NCBI GenBank assembly: GCA_046160675.1
Contig: JBJXHH010000035.1
Span: 1-19,276, forward strand
DNA from: JACMJP01 sp046160675
GTDB lineage: Bacteria > Bacteroidota > Bacteroidia > Chitinophagales > BACL12
Reading direction: 5' to 3'
Length of the DNA stretch: 19,276 nt
Of this stretch, positions 15,898 to 19,276 are shown piece after piece. Position 1 is the first letter of the stretch. Every line of letters begins with the position of its first letter. The translations under genes were made by a program, and so were the position numbers. A model generated the notes under the pieces. That model was given only the letters and a program-made list of their open reading frames with translations, did not search any database and was not told the origin of the DNA.

Positions 15898-16862
15898 TAG
15901 TATAAAATAATATCATGTTGTTGTTCAAAATCCCTGCATTTTTCCTGGTATGCTTTAAGAACCTTGAATTGAAATCCCTGTGGGTGGTGCTTGCTTGTAT
16001 GTTTTTTTGTGCGCATACTCACATTCAACTCATCTATATGCATGTGACTGTATCTTTTCTTCAGGAATTTCACTGTTAGAAAAAACGCAAAATCATCTAA
16101 TATGTCTCCAAGCCTGGCTCCCAGTATTTTCTCAAGGATTTTTTTCAGGTACCCATTGTTTTCCTTTTCTACACCGCTATATTCCTGAAAGTGATTAGGA
16201 AAATATTCTTTTGTCCAGTTATTTGCATTTTGAAACTTCCTGTAATATTTCTCCCCTGTTTGATTTTTTAAAGTAATGATCTCCATAGCTGTAAAAATAT
16301 TTCTGTCAGGTATTTCGAGATCGGTAGTATCAACATAATAATTTATGCAAAAATATTTACGGGAGTTTAGCAAAAATAATTTTTTATAAATTGTTAAAAC
16401 CATTCTGCACAACCAAAGCCGGTTCACTTTTGTGATGATGAAAAAATCAAAATCTGTAGTTTCATCAAAATAATTTTTTGAAAGTGAGCCTGAAATATTT
16501 ACGCTGCGGACAAAAGGAAAACGATGAATGAGGCGGGAACGGCGTAACGCTTTTTGTAAAACCTTTGCTGCTAAGGCATTCCCGTTCTTCCTCCGCTCAA
16601 TCATCAAGGGGTCGTTTCTTAAACTGTAAAACTCCCCAAATTTGAATACCAGGAAAGCTTCTGTTAACTCATCAAGGATATTTTCTACCGGCGATAGCCC
16701 GTTTAATGCTACCGGGGCAAACTGAACAATTTCAGGAATTGTTAGAGGATAATTGAATATATCAAAATATAAAAGAGGACGGAGTACGGCGTTTCTTACA
16801 GCATCAGCGTCATACGCTGCGTAGTCTTTCCTGGTATGCTCAACATGCAAATGCTGCTTCAC
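15897..16862 (-). CDS. Nucleotidyltransferase-fold protein of unknown substrate
   Basis: A 321-residue protein starting at GTG (16860-16862) inside a 4-base overlap (GTGA) with the upstream methyltransferase. About residues 20-85 look like a helical/winged-helix module (LLYFDIFNYPLTIPEIVQF). The nucleotidyltransferase core follows, with the pol-beta/MNT signature ISGSLSKNYFDETTDFDFFII (in part 123-143): GS at 125-126 and metal-binding carboxylates Asp137 and Asp139. A further acidic strand, NYYVDTTDLE (about 175-184), may supply the third carboxylate. The C-terminal 120 residues are helical and basic with no recognised domain. Such folds transfer NMP groups to small molecules (as in aminoglycoside resistance or sugar activation) or to proteins. 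Here the tight coupling to two radical SAM genes argues for a biosynthetic step. No antitoxin-like partner is present, so a MNT/HEPN toxin pair is unlikely. Confidence 0.78.
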   Translation of the reverse strand: MKQHLHVEHTRKDYAAYDADAVRNAVLRPLLYFDIFNYPLTIPEIVQFAPVALNGLSPVENILDELTEAFLVFKFGEFYSLRNDPLMIERRKNGNALAAKVLQKALRRSRLIHRFPFVRSVNISGSLSKNYFDETTDFDFFIITKVNRLWLCRMVLTIYKKLFLLNSRKYFCINYYVDTTDLEIPDRNIFTAMEIITLKNQTGEKYYRKFQNANNWTKEYFPNHFQEYSGVEKENNGYLKKILEKILGARLGDILDDFAFFLTVKFLKKRYSHMHIDELNVSMRTKKHTSKHHPQGFQFKVLKAYQEKCRDFEQQHDIILY

Positions 16863-17518
16863 TGCTTTTGTAATTCAAAAATATAATTTCGCTCCCAATA
16901 AAATTTCTTAGTGTGTACTTCTATGAAGGTAAAGTTATATTTCCGTGCAATTAAAAAAATTCTCTCTAAGTTACAATCTTCTGACAAAACCATTAACGTT
17001 TTCGAGTTTATGTCAACATAATTTCCAATTTGCTGAAACAATTTTTCAAAGTATTCAAAATTCTCACCGCAATACCAGGCGTTTTCCAATTCATTTTTTG
17101 GGTACTTCGGATAGTAGGGTGGATTAATAGCAATTAAGTCAAAAACATGGAACGGTATAGCATCAAAAAGGTCACTTTCTGTGATATGAATCTGAACATT
17201 ATTTGAAGTAGCATTTTCAAATAATGCATGAATTACCCTTTTACTAATATCGGTTGCCGTTACATGGGCATTATTCTTTGCTGCAGCAATACTTATCAAA
17301 CCACTTCCAGCCCCTAGTTCCAGGAAAGTCTTACCCGCAATTGGAAGTTGTAAAACATAATTCAATAAATATTTTGTGCTAAAAAAATATTTTGGATGGA
17401 AAACACCAGCCGGAATTCGCAGAGTAATATCATTCCATTTATAAAAAGATGTTTTATTAATTCTTTTAGCGATAATGGGCTGCAGGGTTCCGGCAAATAT
17501 TTTTTTGAGAATTTGCAT
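16859..17518 (-). CDS. Class I SAM methyltransferase with NPPY motif (HemK/PrmC-like fold)
   Basis: A 219-residue protein. After a 60-residue N-terminal part containing VFHPKYFFSTKYLLNYV (39-55), typical of the HemK-type substrate lead-in, comes SAM motif I FLELGAGSGLISIAAA (65-80). Then come TATDISKRVI (about 87-96) and the catalytic motif INPPYYPKYP (131-140). NPPY is the N-methyltransferase signature, placing a planar nitrogen (amide, base or amine) at the active site. The last third has a strand-helix pattern closing the Rossmann fold. PrmC itself is about 280 residues with a separate N-terminal helical domain that is missing here, so this is not the release-factor enzyme. It starts 2 bases after the upstream radical SAM stop and its own stop overlaps the next start, so it probably works in that pathway. 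Confidence 0.85.
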   Translation of the reverse strand: MQILKKIFAGTLQPIIAKRINKTSFYKWNDITLRIPAGVFHPKYFFSTKYLLNYVLQLPIAGKTFLELGAGSGLISIAAAKNNAHVTATDISKRVIHALFENATSNNVQIHITESDLFDAIPFHVFDLIAINPPYYPKYPKNELENAWYCGENFEYFEKLFQQIGNYVDINSKTLMVLSEDCNLERIFLIARKYNFTFIEVHTKKFYWERNYIFELQKQ

Positions 17519-17520
17519 AA

Positions 17521-19035
17521 TTAAAAGCCTTCTATCTCAGGTTGTCTGTATTTAAGCCAGAATTTTTGCAGAGCCTTTATCTCATAAGGGTAGTTATAAA
17601 ATTTCATTTTGTAACGGATTCCAGAAATTGCAGAAATAATATTTTTCTTATTTGCAGAGAGTTTTATGTCACTTACTGTTGGGTAATAACCGTTCAGGAC
17701 TGTTTCAAAATTTTTTATCTTATCAATCATGTAAGGTTTCAGCCATGGTGTGAGAGGGTTCTTTCGAAGGTCAAAATTTTCCCAGTGCGGAGATATCCAT
17801 TCCTCCAACTTCTCAGGAAAATGAAATCCGGCTTTTTTTACTGATTTATACAACTCACTTCCTTCCGTTGGTACCGGACTATATACATAAATAATGATCT
17901 CCGTATCCGGGTTTATATCTTTGATTTTCCTGATAAATGTTATATCATCGTCAATCTGTTTGTTCACTTCCCCTTCAGTGTTAGCAGGCGTACCCAAAAC
18001 AAAAGAATACTCAGGTATGATATCAAACTTTTTCATCCGGGCTGCAAATTTTTGTATCTGTTCCCCGGTTTGTGTTCCGCCCTTGTCCATCATTTTTAAA
18101 ATCGCATCATTTCCGGTTTCCGCCCCGAAAAAGATCATCTTACACCCGGCTTGTCGCATTTTTTGAAGGCTTGTATCCGAATATTTATCAATCGTATCAA
18201 TTCTGCCCTCCCCCCACCAAGTCATACTCTCATTCTTTATCAAGTCGGAAAATTCCACAGTTCGATTTTCAGAAACGAAAAAATTGTTATCGTGAAATTC
18301 AATTGCATTTCCGCCAAACTTTTCTTTCAGATATTTTATATCATGATAAATGAGTTGTGCAGATTTAGCCCTCCACCTTGCATTGTAAATAGGAACAATT
18401 CCGCAGAAGGAACATTTGAAAGGGCAACCAACACTGCTATGGTAGGCAATTGTTTTTGTACCGAGGAAAGTTTTCCCGAGGTATTTTTTGAGGGGATAAA
18501 ACTCGTTTAACCTTTCATATGGCAAAGGGGGTAATGTATCCTGATCATACAATTCATCTTTATGATTTCTTATGATTTTGTTCTCGGAATTTTTCCAGAT
18601 AATATTCGGAAACAGGTCAACAGGCGTTTCATTTTCAATTGCCTTTAATAGTTTAGGAAAAGCAACATCACCGGGACCGTATACAATGTAATCTACAAAA
18701 TTACTTTCCATCACCACCTGGCTTTGGTTACTTGCAAAATATCCGCCCCACACTATTATTGTATCCCTGTATTTTTGTTTTATAATTTTAGAAAAAGATA
18801 TAGCCTGCTTGAGTTGAGGGCCAGGCATTACACTTAATGCAAACACCTTGTAATTTCCGGATGATAAATATTTTTCAATGACCATTAAAGGATCTGTTTC
18901 AATGTTCCCATCGACAATAACATAGTTATATAATCCTTCAATACAAGCTGCAATAGACAACACAGAATTGGGAATTCTTGGTTTATAGTTCGTAGCCCTC
19001 GGGTTAAATAATATGACACCAGTAATTTTTTTCAC
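17521..19035 (-). CDS. B12-binding-domain radical SAM protein (first in cluster)
   Basis: A 504-residue protein. The cobalamin-binding domain covers about 1-150, opening with VILFNPRATNYKPRIPNSVLSIAA (in part 7-30), then FALSVMPGPQLKQAI, IVWGGYFAS and VDYIVYGPGD. The linker contains LPPLPYERL. The radical SAM barrel covers about 195-400 with CPFKCSFC at Cys204, Cys208 and Cys211, followed by FHDNNFFVSENR, WWGEGRIDTI, AGCKMIFFGAETGNDAILKMMDKG (in part), SFVLGTPANTEGEV and YVYSPVPTEGSELY. The C-terminal RYKMKFYNYPYEIKALQKF stretch is typical of class B radical SAM proteins in surface-polysaccharide and secondary-metabolite loci. No DxHxxG. It shares architecture with the downstream 486-residue protein but is clearly divergent from it. 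It lies 29 bases downstream of a probable glycosyltransferase end. Confidence 0.88.
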   Translation of the reverse strand: MKKITGVILFNPRATNYKPRIPNSVLSIAACIEGLYNYVIVDGNIETDPLMVIEKYLSSGNYKVFALSVMPGPQLKQAISFSKIIKQKYRDTIIVWGGYFASNQSQVVMESNFVDYIVYGPGDVAFPKLLKAIENETPVDLFPNIIWKNSENKIIRNHKDELYDQDTLPPLPYERLNEFYPLKKYLGKTFLGTKTIAYHSSVGCPFKCSFCGIVPIYNARWRAKSAQLIYHDIKYLKEKFGGNAIEFHDNNFFVSENRTVEFSDLIKNESMTWWGEGRIDTIDKYSDTSLQKMRQAGCKMIFFGAETGNDAILKMMDKGGTQTGEQIQKFAARMKKFDIIPEYSFVLGTPANTEGEVNKQIDDDITFIRKIKDINPDTEIIIYVYSPVPTEGSELYKSVKKAGFHFPEKLEEWISPHWENFDLRKNPLTPWLKPYMIDKIKNFETVLNGYYPTVSDIKLSANKKNIISAISGIRYKMKFYNYPYEIKALQKFWLKYRQPEIEGF

Positions 19036-19064
19036 AGCCTGCGAATTTACGAACAGTTAAGCAT

Positions 19065-19276
19065 TTAGGAATTATAGATTGTTATAAATTGTTCAATAAT
19101 TGCATTTGTATCAAGTGACTGGTAAGGTTGAAAATTCATTTTCGAATCAAAAAGCCCCTGACATTTTGAAAACAATTCTTCTTCATTCCAGCAAATTATA
19201 TGTTTTTCTGAATCTTCAACCCTGCCTACATTGTAACTCACAACATACATTCCGTGTGCCAGTGCTTCTGAGAAAA
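19065..19276 (-). CDS. Probable glycosyltransferase, C-terminal end (runs off right edge)
   Basis: The minus-strand frame is open from the window edge to a TAA at 19065-19067, giving about 70 residues. It begins FSEALAHGMYVVSYNVG, matching the nucleotide-sugar-binding end of GT-B (GT4-type) glycosyltransferases, where '(S/P)ExLAxGxPVVSxxxG' is the signature of the second Rossmann domain. The tail reads as helices (EELFSKCQGLF ... TNAIIEQFITIY), as expected for the closing helices of such enzymes. The internal ATG at 19250 is not the true start because the motif continues upstream of it. It is 29 bases upstream of the first radical SAM gene in the same direction. The signature covers few residues, so the family call is moderate. 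Confidence 0.68.
   Translation of the reverse strand, partial: FSEALAHGMYVVSYNVGRVEDSEKHIICWNEEELFSKCQGLFDSKMNFQPYQSLDTNAIIEQFITIYNS

Noticed and set aside
15897..17518. MNT/HEPN-type toxin-antitoxin or DNA-modification defence pair (nucleotidyltransferase plus NPPY methyltransferase)
   Set aside because: No HEPN partner, restriction nuclease or helicase is present, and the genes are coupled to radical SAM genes, which fits biosynthesis better.

Overview
The window looks like chromosomal DNA from a member of the Bacteroidota. The evidence is two proteins with type IX secretion (T9SS) C-terminal signals (one type A, one type B), a PorV/PorQ-family outer-membrane protein, a short adenylate kinase without the zinc-type lid, several SPII lipoproteins, and perfect or near matches to the Bacteroidota -7 promoter element TAnnTTTG upstream of several genes. 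Rank below phylum cannot be fixed from the sequence. Gene density is very high: no gap exceeds about 170 bases. I saw no tRNA or rRNA gene, CRISPR array, insertion sequence or integrase.

Left part (1-4131, minus strand): a run transcribed right to left. It contains a secreted choice-of-anchor B / LVIVD-repeat protein with a T9SS type A tail, a PorV/PorQ-family barrel, a beta-propeller lipoprotein packed 2 bases behind it, and the N-terminal part of a CvfB-type S1 RNA-binding protein that runs off the left edge. Apart from CvfB, these are envelope or secretion proteins.

Middle part (4201-11516): mostly plus strand. It holds a cation-dependent O-methyltransferase, a GH73 N-acetylglucosaminidase with LysM modules, a PQQ-type sugar dehydrogenase lipoprotein, adenylate kinase (adk), the ribosome-assembly GTPase Obg and an EamA/DMT transporter placed 1 base behind obg. 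Minus-strand interruptions are a DUF6498-like membrane protein with a small lipoprotein upstream of it, and a RidA protein whose reading frame carries a possible signal peptide.

Right part (11611-19276): first a 937-residue T9SS type B cargo with a choice-of-anchor L domain and five exact-length 52-residue tandem repeats. Converging on it is a tightly coupled minus-strand cluster: the C-terminal end of a probable glycosyltransferase, a B12-binding radical SAM protein, a class I methyltransferase with an NPPY motif, a nucleotidyltransferase-fold protein, and a second B12-binding radical SAM protein. Gaps are 29 and 2 bases, then overlaps of 4 bases and 1 base. This is the best candidate for an undescribed pathway. 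The gene content suggests synthesis or tailoring of a glycan, lipid or small molecule, but the product cannot be named from sequence alone.
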